Assembly: GCA_934569045.1 (NCBI GenBank)
Contig: CAKTJX010000011.1
Location: forward strand, 1-61,877
DNA: 61,877 nucleotides
Source: an uncultured Oscillospiraceae bacterium
GTDB lineage: Bacteria > Bacillota > Clostridia > Oscillospirales > Oscillospiraceae
Reading direction: 5' to 3'
This document shows, one piece after another, positions 1 to 8,281 of the stretch. Under the pieces are notes generated by a model, which did not search any database, was not told the DNA's origin, and was given only the letters and a program-made list of their open reading frames with translations. Within the stretch, counting starts at the first letter, position 1. Each line of letters opens with the position of its first letter. The position numbers were made by a program, and so were the translations under genes.

Positions 1-323
1 AGACTTAGGCCGTTGGCCCCGCACAGAAACACATCCGCCGTCAGGCAGCGTTTCATAGCCCGGGTCTTTCCCTCGGGAGTCGGCTCGTCATTCCGGTCAA
101 TGGCCTGGTAATTTCCCGCCTTAATGGCATCGATGAGACCGATCTGCTGGGCGGACAGGCAGCCGCCCCAGCCAACGGTGGAACCTTCGGGAATCAGCGT
201 CAGTGCCTTTTCCAATGCCTGGGTTTTATCCTGGCAGTAGTAGGCCTCAAAGCCCCGGCTCTGGAGATTTTTCACCAATACCTGTGAACGCTTATCATAA
301 TAATTCTGCTTCGGTGCTGCCAT
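1..323 (-). CDS. LUD-domain (LutC/YkgG-like) protein, 3' part outside window
   Basis: The first 107 residues are visible; the gene runs off the left edge. It begins MAAPKQNYYDKRSQ, carries the glycine-rich GWGGCLSAQQIGL stretch near residue 50 and the RNDEPTPEGK...RCLTADVFLCGANG block typical of the LUD (DUF162) family. LutC-type members of this family take part in lactate oxidation; stand-alone clostridial members mostly have no assigned role. Start chosen because GGAGGACAGGT precedes the ATG at 323. It follows hemL after only 12 bases, so it is probably co-transcribed with the tetrapyrrole operon, but no metabolic link to it is evident. Family call is good; function is open. Confidence 0.75.
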   Translation of the reverse strand, partial: MAAPKQNYYDKRSQVLVKNLQSRGFEAYYCQDKTQALEKALTLIPEGSTVGWGGCLSAQQIGLIDAIKAGNYQAIDRNDEPTPEGKTRAMKRCLTADVFLCGANGLS

Positions 324-335
324 ACCTGTCCTCCC

Positions 336-1598
336 TTAAAAAATATGTTCGGCTGCTTCTATGATTTTGCGGATGTCTTCATCCCTATGGGCATCGCTCA
401 GGAACATGGCCTCAAACTGGCTGGGAGCGGCATAAACTCCCCGCTCCAGAAGTCCCAGATACCACTGGCGGAACCGATTCAGATCAGAACTTCTGGCACC
501 TTCGTAGCCGGTCACCGGCTTGTCTGTAAAGAACACCGTAAGCAAAGAGCCTACCCGGTTTACCTGGGCAGGAACCCGGGAGAGTGCCTTCTGCAATCCC
601 GCCTGGAGCATAGCCCCCTGCCGCTCCAGCCGGTCGTAAATCTCCGGATGGGAACTCAGGATTTTCAGCTGGGTCAGACCCGCCGCCATGGCCACGGGAT
701 TGCCGGACAGAGTGCCCGCCTGATAGACCGGCCCCAAAGGCGCAACCATTTCCATCAGCTTCCGGCTGCCGCCGTAGGCACCCACGGGCATACCGCCGCC
801 GATGATCTTGCCATAGGTCACCAGGTCCGCTTTCACCCCGAAATACTGCTGCGCGCCGCCGGGGGCCAGACGGAAGCCGGTGATCACCTCGTCAAAGATC
901 AGCAGCGCGCCGAATTCGTCACACAGCTGCCGCAGGCCCTGCAAAAAGCCTGGCTGGGGCGGGACAACGCCCATATTGGCGGCCACAGGCTCCACAATCA
1001 CCGCGGCAACCTGGCCCCGGTTTGCCTCCAGCAGGGTACGGACGCTGGCAAGATTGTTGTAGTCCGCCGTCAGGGTGTCCCCCGCCATCTCCTTGGGCAC
1101 GCCTGCGGAATCCGGCGCACCGCCGGTGAGGGCGCCGGAACCGGCCTTCACCAGCATGGAATCGGAATGGCCGTGGTAGCAGCCAGCGAACTTGATGATC
1201 TTGCTGCGGCCTGTGGCACCCCGGGCCAGCCGCAGGGCGGACATCACCGCCTCCGTGCCGGAATTGACCATGCGGACCATCTCCACACCGGTCATTTCGC
1301 ACACCAGCTGGGCCATCTCCACCTCAATGGCGGTAGGCGCGCCGAAGCTCAGGCCCCGGCGGATGGACTCCGCCACGGCCTTTTCCACATCCTCCTGACA
1401 GTGGCCCAGGATCAGTGGGCCCCAGGAGCAGATCAGATCGATATATTCGTTGCCGTCCACGTCCCAGACGTGGCTGCCCAGGCCCTTTTCCAGAAACCGG
1501 GGATAGGTGCCCACGGACCGGCAGGCACGGACGGGGGAGTTGACGCCGCCGGGCATGACCTTCTGGGCCGCGTCAAAAAGCTGTTCGGAACGTGTCAT
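336..1598 (-). CDS. hemL: Glutamate-1-semialdehyde 2,1-aminomutase
   Basis: PLP enzyme converting glutamate-1-semialdehyde to 5-aminolevulinate, second step of the C5 tetrapyrrole route, cytosolic. The 420 residues match the usual length of the family; the N-terminus LFDAAQKVMPGGVNSPVRA, the FDEVITGFR motif and the PLP lysine in TYGKIIGGGMPVGAYGG are all visible. The ATG abuts the hemB stop codon (TGAATG), so translation is likely coupled. It is the last tetrapyrrole gene of the riboswitch operon beginning at cbiKL. Order and overlap show that C5 precursor supply is controlled together with corrinoid synthesis. High certainty. Confidence 0.97.
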   Translation of the reverse strand: MTRSEQLFDAAQKVMPGGVNSPVRACRSVGTYPRFLEKGLGSHVWDVDGNEYIDLICSWGPLILGHCQEDVEKAVAESIRRGLSFGAPTAIEVEMAQLVCEMTGVEMVRMVNSGTEAVMSALRLARGATGRSKIIKFAGCYHGHSDSMLVKAGSGALTGGAPDSAGVPKEMAGDTLTADYNNLASVRTLLEANRGQVAAVIVEPVAANMGVVPPQPGFLQGLRQLCDEFGALLIFDEVITGFRLAPGGAQQYFGVKADLVTYGKIIGGGMPVGAYGGSRKLMEMVAPLGPVYQAGTLSGNPVAMAAGLTQLKILSSHPEIYDRLERQGAMLQAGLQKALSRVPAQVNRVGSLLTVFFTDKPVTGYEGARSSDLNRFRQWYLGLLERGVYAAPSQFEAMFLSDAHRDEDIRKIIEAAEHIF

Positions 1599-2582
1599 TC
1601 AGCCCAGCTCCCCTTCCCGCATGGCCTTGGCCAGCTCTTTGGCGAAATAGGTAATGAGGATATCCGCGCCGGCCCGGTAGATGGACAGGGCGCTCTCGCA
1701 CATGACCCGGTGCTCATCGATGAGGCCCGCCTTTCCGGCGGCCTTGATCATGGCATACTCGCCGCTGACGGAATAGGCGGCCATGGGCAGGTCAAAGGCA
1801 TCGCTGCACTCCCGGATGATATCCAGGTAGCTTAAGGCCGGCTTGACCATCAGAATATCCGCCCCCTCTTCCACGTCCAGGGCGCACTCCTTCCTAGCTT
1901 CCTTCCGGTTGTGGGGGTCCATCTGGTAGCCCCGGCGGTCCCCAAAGGCGGGAGCGGAACCGGCGGCATCCCGGAAGGGGCCGTAGAACGCGGAGGCATA
2001 CTTGGCGGAATAGGACATAATGGGGGTATCCACATAGCCGTTCTCGTCCAGGATGTGGCGAATGGCGGCAATGCGGCCATCCATCATGTCCGAGGGCGCC
2101 ACCATGTCCGCACCGGCCTGGACATGGGACAGGGCCGTTTTGGCCAAGACCTCCAGGGTTTTGTCATTGTCCACCGTGTGGTCACACAAAATGCCGCAAT
2201 GACCATGATCCGTATACTCGCACATGCACACATCGGTGATCACATACATCTGGGGGAACTTTTCCTTGATGGCCCGGATGCCCTGCTGGACAACGCCGTT
2301 GGGGGCCCAGGCAGAGGAGCCGATGGCGTCCTTATGGGCGGGGATGCCGAAGAGCAGCACCCGGCTGACCCCCTGGGAAAGGCACTCTTCAATCTCCTCC
2401 CCCACCCGGTCCGGGGAATAGCGGTACTGTCCATCCAGAGAAGGAATGGACTCTTTGATATTCTCCCCTTCGATGAGGAACAGAGGGTAGATCAGACTGT
2501 CAGGGGATACCCTGGTTTCCCGCACCATACGGCGCAGATTGTCACAGGAACGAAGCCTGCGGGGACGAATGGACATTTCCAT
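1599..2582 (-). CDS. hemB: Delta-aminolevulinic acid dehydratase (porphobilinogen synthase)
   Basis: Condenses two 5-aminolevulinate molecules to porphobilinogen. The 327-residue protein has the zinc-site cysteines in DVCMCEYTDHGHCG, the Schiff-base lysines in SYSAKYASAFYGPFR and ILMVKPAL, and the usual N-terminus RPRRLR. Three metal-site cysteines indicate the zinc-dependent type. Spaced 36 bases behind cobA-hemD and directly joined to hemL. The upstream AGGAAG fits the ATG at 2582; the ATG two codons later is possible. High certainty for function. Confidence 0.97.
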   Translation of the reverse strand: MEMSIRPRRLRSCDNLRRMVRETRVSPDSLIYPLFLIEGENIKESIPSLDGQYRYSPDRVGEEIEECLSQGVSRVLLFGIPAHKDAIGSSAWAPNGVVQQGIRAIKEKFPQMYVITDVCMCEYTDHGHCGILCDHTVDNDKTLEVLAKTALSHVQAGADMVAPSDMMDGRIAAIRHILDENGYVDTPIMSYSAKYASAFYGPFRDAAGSAPAFGDRRGYQMDPHNRKEARKECALDVEEGADILMVKPALSYLDIIRECSDAFDLPMAAYSVSGEYAMIKAAGKAGLIDEHRVMCESALSIYRAGADILITYFAKELAKAMREGELG

Positions 2583-2617
2583 GATACAATTACTTCCTTT
2601 GTAATAGGGATATTATG

Positions 2618-4096
2618 TTATCGTGCGTTGCGCGCGATGCATTCCAGCAAAGATTCCATGGTGGCCTCCTGGGAAACCACAGTGGAAATCCCGTAGTTTT
2701 CCGCCTCCGCCTGGGTCTGGGGGCCGATGCAGCAGCCGAGGACATTTTTTAGGTCCCGGTCCGGCAGGCTCTCCACAAAGCCCCGGACGGTGGAGGCACT
2801 GGTAAAGGTGACCAACAGCTCTTCCCCCAGCAGCGCATCCAGCTTTTCGGGATCGGGGGCAGCGTAGACCGTATCGTAGCAGGCCGCGTCCTCATAGGGG
2901 ATGCCCCGCGCCTCCAGCATCCTGGGCACCGCATCGCTGCCCTTGCTGGCACGGCACAGCAGCACCGGGCCGGAGATTTTCTCCAGAGTCTGGGCCAGAT
3001 GGGCAGAATCATAGGGATGGGGCACAATATCCGGGCAGAGTCCGTGCTTTTCCAGAGCCTCCGCGGTCTTGGGGCCGATGGCGGCCAAGGTGATGCCCGC
3101 CAGCGCCCGGGCATCCTTCCCCGCCCCGCGCAGGTGCTCCCAGAAGATTTCCGGGCCCGCGGGGCTGGTAAAGACAAGGCAGCGGTAGGCATTCAGCTTC
3201 TCAATGGCCGCATCCAGAACGGGTGCGGGGTCTCTCGGCACGGTGCGGATGCAGGGATAGTCGATAACCTCCGCGCCCAGGGCACGGAGCTTCTCCGTTA
3301 GAACACCGCTGCGGTTTTCCGGGCGGGTAACCACCACGGTTTTCCCCTTGAGGGGCAGACGGTCAAACCAGTCGAACCGGTCAGACAGGGCGCAGACCTT
3401 GCCCACCACGATGATGGCGGGGCTCTTGATGGCCTCCTGCTCCGCGTCCCGCGGCAGGTTCTCCAGGGTCGAAATCAGCTTTCGCTGGCCCGGCAGGGTG
3501 CCCCGCTCGATGACGGCGGCGGGCATATCCGGCTCCATGCCGGCCCCCAGCAGCCCGTCACAGATTTTCGGCAGGCTGGTGACGCTCATGAGAAACACCA
3601 GGGTGCCCCCGGTGCGCCGCAGGGCATCAAAATCGATGTGCAGCTGGGCCCCCGCCCGGGCGTGACCCGTGATGATGTGCAGCGAGGAGCAGAAATCCCG
3701 ATGGGTCACCGGGATGCCCGCATAGGCAGGCACGGACAGGGCCGAGGTCACACCGGGAACCACCTGGAAGGGAATCCCCGCCTCCTCCAGCAGCTCCAGC
3801 TCCTCGCCGCCCCGGCCAAAGAGAAAGGGGTCGCCGCCCTTGAGCCGGACCACCCGCTTGCCCTCCTGTGCCTTGCGCAGCAGGATGCGGTTGATCTCCT
3901 CCTGGGGCACCAGATGATGGCTGGACTCCTTGCCCACGTCAATTTTTTCCGCGTCTTCGGGGATGAGGGACAGAATGGCCGGGCTTACCAGCCGGTCAAA
4001 CACCACCACCTGGGCATGCTCAATTGCCCGGCGGCCCTTCTGGGTCAATAGGCCCGGATCTCCGGGACCGGCCCCTACCAAAATGACACTGCCCAT
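2618..4096 (-). CDS. cobA-hemD: Uroporphyrinogen-III C-methyltransferase / uroporphyrinogen-III synthase fusion
   Basis: Bifunctional protein of 492 residues. Residues 1-245 are a SUMT (CobA) domain: VGAGPGDPGLLT at the N-terminus, VVRLKGGDPFLFGRGGEE, and the SPAIIVVGKV strand, which make precorrin-2 from uroporphyrinogen III with two SAM. Residues from about 250 (GKTVVVTRPENRSG) to the end are HemD, which closes and inverts ring D of hydroxymethylbilane. Such fusions are established in clostridia. Placing both activities in one chain couples formation and methylation of uroporphyrinogen III, so flux goes to siroheme and corrinoids. The start lies one base from the hemC stop. No hemE, hemN or hemH is present, consistent with an operon not aimed at heme. 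Confidence 0.95.
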   Translation of the reverse strand: MGSVILVGAGPGDPGLLTQKGRRAIEHAQVVVFDRLVSPAILSLIPEDAEKIDVGKESSHHLVPQEEINRILLRKAQEGKRVVRLKGGDPFLFGRGGEELELLEEAGIPFQVVPGVTSALSVPAYAGIPVTHRDFCSSLHIITGHARAGAQLHIDFDALRRTGGTLVFLMSVTSLPKICDGLLGAGMEPDMPAAVIERGTLPGQRKLISTLENLPRDAEQEAIKSPAIIVVGKVCALSDRFDWFDRLPLKGKTVVVTRPENRSGVLTEKLRALGAEVIDYPCIRTVPRDPAPVLDAAIEKLNAYRCLVFTSPAGPEIFWEHLRGAGKDARALAGITLAAIGPKTAEALEKHGLCPDIVPHPYDSAHLAQTLEKISGPVLLCRASKGSDAVPRMLEARGIPYEDAACYDTVYAAPDPEKLDALLGEELLVTFTSASTVRGFVESLPDRDLKNVLGCCIGPQTQAEAENYGISTVVSQEATMESLLECIARNAR

Positions 4097-4097
4097 A

Positions 4098-4973
4098 TTA
4101 TTCTCCTTCCTTCAGCCGCAGCGCTAGCTGGGTACCCAGCATCTCGGCACTTTCTTTTGGGCCCTGGGTGGTGCCCCGGCGCATGACGGTTTCGTCCTCA
4201 CTGACATACAGGCCGGTGAGCTTCAGCGTCTCGCCCTCCACCTGGGCATAGGCCGCCACCGGAGAGGTGCAGCCGCCGTTCAGGGCACGGACAAAGGCCC
4301 GCTCTGCCAGGGCGCAGCAGGCGGCGTCCGCATCGTGAAAATTCTTTAACGCGGAGGCATCCGTCCCCTTCCGGGCCTGAACCGCCAGAATGGCCTGACC
4401 GGCTGCCGGAAGAATCTCCTCCACGGAAAAATACCGGCTGATCCGGTCCTCCAGTCCCAGCCGCTTCAGGCCTGCCGCCGCCAGAACCAGGGCGCAGTAC
4501 TGCCCATCGTCCAGCTTTTGCAGCCGCGTCTGCACGTTGCCCCGGACGGGCCGAATCTCGAACTCCGGGTAGAGGGCCTTCAGCTGCAACTGCCTCCGGC
4601 GGGAGGAGCAGCCGATGGGCTTGGTCTTATCCAGCTCCCGAACCCCCTTGGGCAGCACCAGCGCGTCTCTCGGGTCCGCCCGCTTGGAAAAGGCCACCAG
4701 GGGCAGATCCTCCGGGGTTTCCATGGGCATATCCTTCAGGGAGTGCACCGTAAAATCCGCCCGGTTCTCCCGCAGCGCCAGATCCAGTTCCTTGACGAAC
4801 AGCCCCTTGCCGCCGATCTGATCCAGGGTTCTGTCCAGGATTTTGTCGCCGGTGGTCTTCATGGTCACAAGCTCCAGCTCCGCCTGGGGAAAAGCCGCTT
4901 GAACCGAATCCATAACCATCCGGCTCTGAATCACCGCAAGCTTGCTCTCCCGGCTGCCAAAACGCAATTTCAT
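4098..4973 (-). CDS. hemC: Porphobilinogen deaminase (hydroxymethylbilane synthase)
   Basis: Polymerises four porphobilinogens to hydroxymethylbilane. The 291 residues start MKLRFGSRESKLAVIQ, a classic HemC N-terminus, followed by DRTLDQIGGKGLFVKELD and the VHSLKDMP motif. The dipyrromethane cofactor cysteine lies in NGGCTSPVAA. I chose the ATG at 4973 rather than upstream codons in the same frame because homology begins there and it overlaps the hemA stop as ATGA, a coupling signature that recurs in this operon. High certainty. Confidence 0.97.
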   Translation of the reverse strand: MKLRFGSRESKLAVIQSRMVMDSVQAAFPQAELELVTMKTTGDKILDRTLDQIGGKGLFVKELDLALRENRADFTVHSLKDMPMETPEDLPLVAFSKRADPRDALVLPKGVRELDKTKPIGCSSRRRQLQLKALYPEFEIRPVRGNVQTRLQKLDDGQYCALVLAAAGLKRLGLEDRISRYFSVEEILPAAGQAILAVQARKGTDASALKNFHDADAACCALAERAFVRALNGGCTSPVAAYAQVEGETLKLTGLYVSEDETVMRRGTTQGPKESAEMLGTQLALRLKEGE

Positions 4974-6391
4974 TCCAGTTCCTCCAATACCTTTCGGATC
5001 TCCCGGGCGGCCCGGGCGGTGCGGTGGTGGTCCTTTCCTGTGGACACTACACCGGCAATCAGGTTCTCCCCCGTGCAGATGGCCGGGAAATAGAAGCTGC
5101 ATTCCTGCTCACAGTCCGCAACGGAAACGGGAATGCCCAGGCGCTGGGCCTCCTGCCACACCGCGTGGTTCACATCCCGGTTGTCCGTGGCCGCCACTGC
5201 AATGGCCGCCCCCTCCAGATCGCCGGGGGCATAGTCCCGGGCCTGCCACTCGATGCCCTCGGCGCTGCACTTAAGCTCCGGGGCGATGACCACAATCCGG
5301 CAGCCGAACAGCCGCAGGGAGGCAATCCGCCGGGAGGCAATGGTTCCCCCGCCGATCAGCACCACCGTTTTCCCGGACAAATCCACAAACAGGGGGAACC
5401 GCAGATTCCCCTGGGCCGCGCTCTGCCGCTTCTGCCACTGGCAGAACCGCTCCAGCTCCTCCGCGGCAATGGTCTCCATGGCGGTGATTTCCTCCGGGGT
5501 TCCGGGGCCGCCGGTGCCCAGGTCATCGGTGTCAAAAAGCTTCATTTTTTCCCCGCAGGCCGGGTCAATATCTCTGGGAACCGCCAGATCCACGGCGGCC
5601 TTCGGCAGGCGCTCCAGGCCCGCCAAAAGCTGGGCGGTGACGGTATAGTGGGGGCTGGTGGTGGCGGACACCAGGGCATCCGCGCGTTGAATGGCCGCAA
5701 GCCGATCCTCATAGGGCACCGTGCCGCAGCCCCGGGGGACCACCGTCTCCCCGTGGCGGTAGGTGCGCAGGGTCACAGAAACCTCCGCCCCGGCATCGTG
5801 GAGAATTTCCGCCGCAAGGCGGCCCATCTGCCCGTTGCCGATAACCAGAATTTTCTTTCCTTCCAGGCCGCCAAGCTCTTGTTCCAGAATCTCCCGGCAC
5901 CGGGTTCCCATAGAGGGGGTTCCCCGGCGCAGGTGCACCTCGGTTCTGGCCCGCTTTCCGGCGGTAACCGCTCTGCGGAACAGAGCGGCCAGCGCAGGGT
6001 CCGCGGTTTCCTGCTGCTGGGCAAGCTCCATGGCAATGCGAACCTGGGTAATGATCTGATCCTCTCCCAAAATCTGGGAGTGGAGGCCGCAGGCCACCTC
6101 CATCAGGTGCTTCGCCGCGTCCATCCCCACCCGGGTGGTAAAGTAGGGCTCCAGCGCCGCCTCCGGCGCATCGGCCCCCCGGCACAGCAGCCGCCAGGGT
6201 GTGAGCTCCGGGTCGCCGCTGAGATAGATTTCCGTCCGGTTGCAGGTGCTGAGCAGCACACAGCCATCCACTCCCGGCTGTACCTTGAGCCACGTCAGCA
6301 TTTCCAGGACCTGCTGCCGGGAGAAGGCCAGCTTTTCCCGCAGCGCGACCCCGGCCCCGTGGCAGTCCAGGCCGGACATCAGCAGGCTCAT
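4970..6391 (-). CDS. hemA: Glutamyl-tRNA reductase fused to precorrin-2 dehydrogenase (Met8/SirC-like) domain
   Basis: 473 residues in two parts. Residues 1-290 are glutamyl-tRNA reductase: catalytic Cys50 in STCNRTE, the GEDQIITQVR motif near 109 and the NADPH motif GNGQMG at 185-190. After a short helix (302-323) the usual C-terminal dimerisation domain is absent; residues 331-473 form a precorrin-2 dehydrogenase domain with VVLIGGGTIASRRI, AATDNRDVNHAV, Asp426 in SVADCEQECSF (matching the catalytic Asp of CysG) and a VVSTG stretch. The protein would thus make glutamate-1-semialdehyde and also oxidise precorrin-2 to sirohydrochlorin. Both ends overlap neighbours by ATGA. The two domains are clear; whether both are active is inference. 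Confidence 0.93.
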   Translation of the reverse strand: MSLLMSGLDCHGAGVALREKLAFSRQQVLEMLTWLKVQPGVDGCVLLSTCNRTEIYLSGDPELTPWRLLCRGADAPEAALEPYFTTRVGMDAAKHLMEVACGLHSQILGEDQIITQVRIAMELAQQQETADPALAALFRRAVTAGKRARTEVHLRRGTPSMGTRCREILEQELGGLEGKKILVIGNGQMGRLAAEILHDAGAEVSVTLRTYRHGETVVPRGCGTVPYEDRLAAIQRADALVSATTSPHYTVTAQLLAGLERLPKAAVDLAVPRDIDPACGEKMKLFDTDDLGTGGPGTPEEITAMETIAAEELERFCQWQKRQSAAQGNLRFPLFVDLSGKTVVLIGGGTIASRRIASLRLFGCRIVVIAPELKCSAEGIEWQARDYAPGDLEGAAIAVAATDNRDVNHAVWQEAQRLGIPVSVADCEQECSFYFPAICTGENLIAGVVSTGKDHHRTARAAREIRKVLEELE

Positions 6392-7851
6392 CGCTCCCCC
6401 TCCTTCACAATGACCAGGGAGAAATAGCCGGTGGTCTTGTCCAGCGCCCGGAAATCCGGGTAGACATGTTCATTTTCCATGCTGCAATTCTCCACCATGG
6501 CGGCGTTGCCCAGCATATTCTTTTCTTCCAGGGTCTTTTTCAACTCCAGGATGGCGGAGCCCGCCTTCATAAACACCTTGTTGGCCGGTACATCCAGCAG
6601 CTCCTTTGCGTCGTGGGAAGCCGGGATCACCAGCAGGGGCTCACTGCCCTGGCACAGGGAGATATTGAGCCGTGCCGCGGCGGCACAGAAGGAGGGCACG
6701 CCGGGCACAACCTCTACGGCGTAGCCCATGGCACGGACCTTCTCGTGGATGTACATATAGGTGGAATACACGGTGGCATCCCCCAGGGTGATGAAGGCAA
6801 CCTGCTTGCCCTCCTCCAGGTAGGCGGCAATTTTGTCAGCCGCTTCCTGGTAGGCCTGCTCCACCGCGGCCCGGTCACGGGTCATGGGGGTGGAAACAAG
6901 GATGGGGGTTTTGCCGTTCAGATGGTCCCGGATAATATTCAGGGCAGTTTTATCCGCCTTGCCCGTATCCGGGGCCAGAATGATATCCGCCTGCTCCAGC
7001 ACCCGGGCGGCCTTCAGGGTCAGCAGCTCCGGGTCTCCGGGGCCTACACCCACGCCCCAGAGCTTTCCCTGGGCGTGAAGGGCCTCCACCGCCGCGGCAC
7101 AGTGCTGAACAAAGAGATCCCGAATGGCGGGGCACTCCCCCAGGCCCTTCAGGACGCATTGGACTTCATAGCCCTTTTCCTCCAGATGTACCTTCCAGGA
7201 ATCCTCATCTCCTGCCATGTCATTCCGGGCATGGTCTCCGGCAACCAGCATAAAGGGGGCCAGCAACACCTTTTTGATTGCGGGACAGGCGGCCAGCTGC
7301 TGCTCCACCCGCTCCAGGGTGGGATATCCTTCCACCGTGCCGACAAATACATTGTCCTGCCGATCCTGCAAATTCTGCTCCAGCTGGCCGTAGGCCGCAT
7401 TGGCAAAATGGGGCGTTCCGTGGCCCATGAGCACCAGCGCCTCATCCGCCGCCCTCTGGGGCAGCCAGGCAAGCAGGGCATCCGCCACCTTCTCGTAATC
7501 CGCCTGCTGGTCCAGCAGGGGCTCCCCCACCTGGATATTCAGCCGCTGCCGGTAGGGCTGCAGCTGGGACAGCAGCTTCTCATATTCCTCTCCGTGCATC
7601 ACATGGGTAGGCTGCACCGCGATATGGGTAAAGCCCTCGCTTTCCAGCCTTGCCATGGCCTGGGACACGTTATCAATGATGAGATTGTCCCGGGTGCGCA
7701 GCTTCTTCAGAATGATGGAGCTGGTAAAGGCCCGCCGGACCTCCCAGCCCGGAAACGCCGCGCCGATGGCGTTTTCCGCAGCCTGGATGGTCTTTTCCAG
7801 GGTATCGTGGTAGGAGGTTCCGAAGGATACAACCAGAATCGCTTTTTTCAT
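6388..7851 (-). CDS. cbiK-cbiL: Sirohydrochlorin cobaltochelatase (CbiK) / cobalt-factor II C20-methyltransferase (CbiL) fusion
   Basis: 487 residues, first gene behind the cobalamin riboswitch. Residues 1-260 are CbiK: KKAILVVSFGTSYHDTLEKT, metal-site histidines in VLMGHGTPHFAN and LVAGDHARNDMAGDE. This domain inserts cobalt into sirohydrochlorin (anaerobic cobalamin route). Residues from about 265 (WGVGVGPGDPELLTLKAARVL) are a tetrapyrrole methylase of CbiL type that methylates C20 to give cobalt-factor III. The start ATG at 7851 begins the chelatase homology and is preceded by an AGGAAAAG-like site. The remaining cbi genes are not in this window. Stop overlaps the hemA start. Confidence 0.93.
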   Translation of the reverse strand: MKKAILVVSFGTSYHDTLEKTIQAAENAIGAAFPGWEVRRAFTSSIILKKLRTRDNLIIDNVSQAMARLESEGFTHIAVQPTHVMHGEEYEKLLSQLQPYRQRLNIQVGEPLLDQQADYEKVADALLAWLPQRAADEALVLMGHGTPHFANAAYGQLEQNLQDRQDNVFVGTVEGYPTLERVEQQLAACPAIKKVLLAPFMLVAGDHARNDMAGDEDSWKVHLEEKGYEVQCVLKGLGECPAIRDLFVQHCAAAVEALHAQGKLWGVGVGPGDPELLTLKAARVLEQADIILAPDTGKADKTALNIIRDHLNGKTPILVSTPMTRDRAAVEQAYQEAADKIAAYLEEGKQVAFITLGDATVYSTYMYIHEKVRAMGYAVEVVPGVPSFCAAAARLNISLCQGSEPLLVIPASHDAKELLDVPANKVFMKAGSAILELKKTLEEKNMLGNAAMVENCSMENEHVYPDFRALDKTTGYFSLVIVKEGER

Positions 7852-7881
7852 TGTCTTTTCCTTTCTCTCACGGTTCCGGCA

Positions 7882-7907
7882 TAAAAAACGCAGCCCATAG
7901 GGCTGCC
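7882..7907 (-). terminator. Intrinsic terminator of the cobalamin riboswitch
   Basis: On the minus strand, GCAGCCC-TAT-GGGCTGC followed by GTTTTTTA, between the aptamer and cbiKL. A 7-bp GC-rich stem with a U-tract at this place is the expected expression platform: B12 binding should favour termination. Confidence 0.85.
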
Positions 7908-7954
7908 CGATCGATTTGAGATCCAAGCACCGAGCACCGCAGCCTTGTTGTTCC

Positions 7955-8137
7955 CAATGCAGTCAGGTTTCCTGGCTCCAGATCATCGCGCGGCGCGCCT
8001 TCTCAGGTTTCCCCAATGGCATATGCGCCAGGCTCCTCTGTTACAGTGACGGGTTCGCTCCGGCCTCGCACCGGATTCCCTGTGTTCCCCTTCGGGATTC
8101 TGCATTGTTTTCCGCGGCAACGCCGCAGACATTTTTT
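7955..8137 (-). ncRNA. Cobalamin (AdoCbl) riboswitch
   Basis: The leader contains the family's conserved blocks in order on the minus strand: the GAATCCGGTGC region, CCCGTCACTGTAACAGAGG near 8036-8053, and the 3' B12-box part GCCAGGAAACCTGACTGC at 7959-7976. Transcription should start only a few bases upstream of the aptamer (promoter at 8145-8173), and a terminator follows 48 bases downstream. It governs the cbiKL-hemA-hemC-cobA/hemD-hemB-hemL operon. Confidence 0.95.
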
Positions 8138-8144
8138 CTTGTAT

Positions 8145-8173
8145 AGGATACAATATTTTCCCCCGGCTGTCAA
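8145..8173 (-). promoter_or_regulatory. Promoter of the riboswitch operon
   Basis: Minus strand TTGACA (8168-8173), 17-base spacer, TATCCT (8145-8150). Consensus -35 with a fair -10, immediately upstream of the aptamer. Confidence 0.75.
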
Positions 8174-8216
8174 TCATTTCACTGTACCAACACCAAAATG
8201 TCCCCGTCAATTCCAC

Positions 8217-8259
8217 GAAAAGCCGCTGCCGCGGTTCCTTTTCGGCCCGCGGCAGCAGC
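8217..8259 (-). terminator. Terminator behind the alpha/beta hydrolase gene
   Basis: Minus strand stem GCTGCTGCCGCGG / CCGCGGCAGCGGC followed by TTTTCG, just downstream of the stop at 8282. It separates the palindrome-linked locus from the riboswitch operon. Confidence 0.75.
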
Positions 8260-8281
8260 CTGAATCTACACATTAATCTCT

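Noticed and set aside
1..8173. Complete heme biosynthesis operon
   Set aside because: Only genes up to uroporphyrinogen III and precorrin-2/cobalt-factor are present; hemE, hemN/hemY, hemH and ahb genes are missing.
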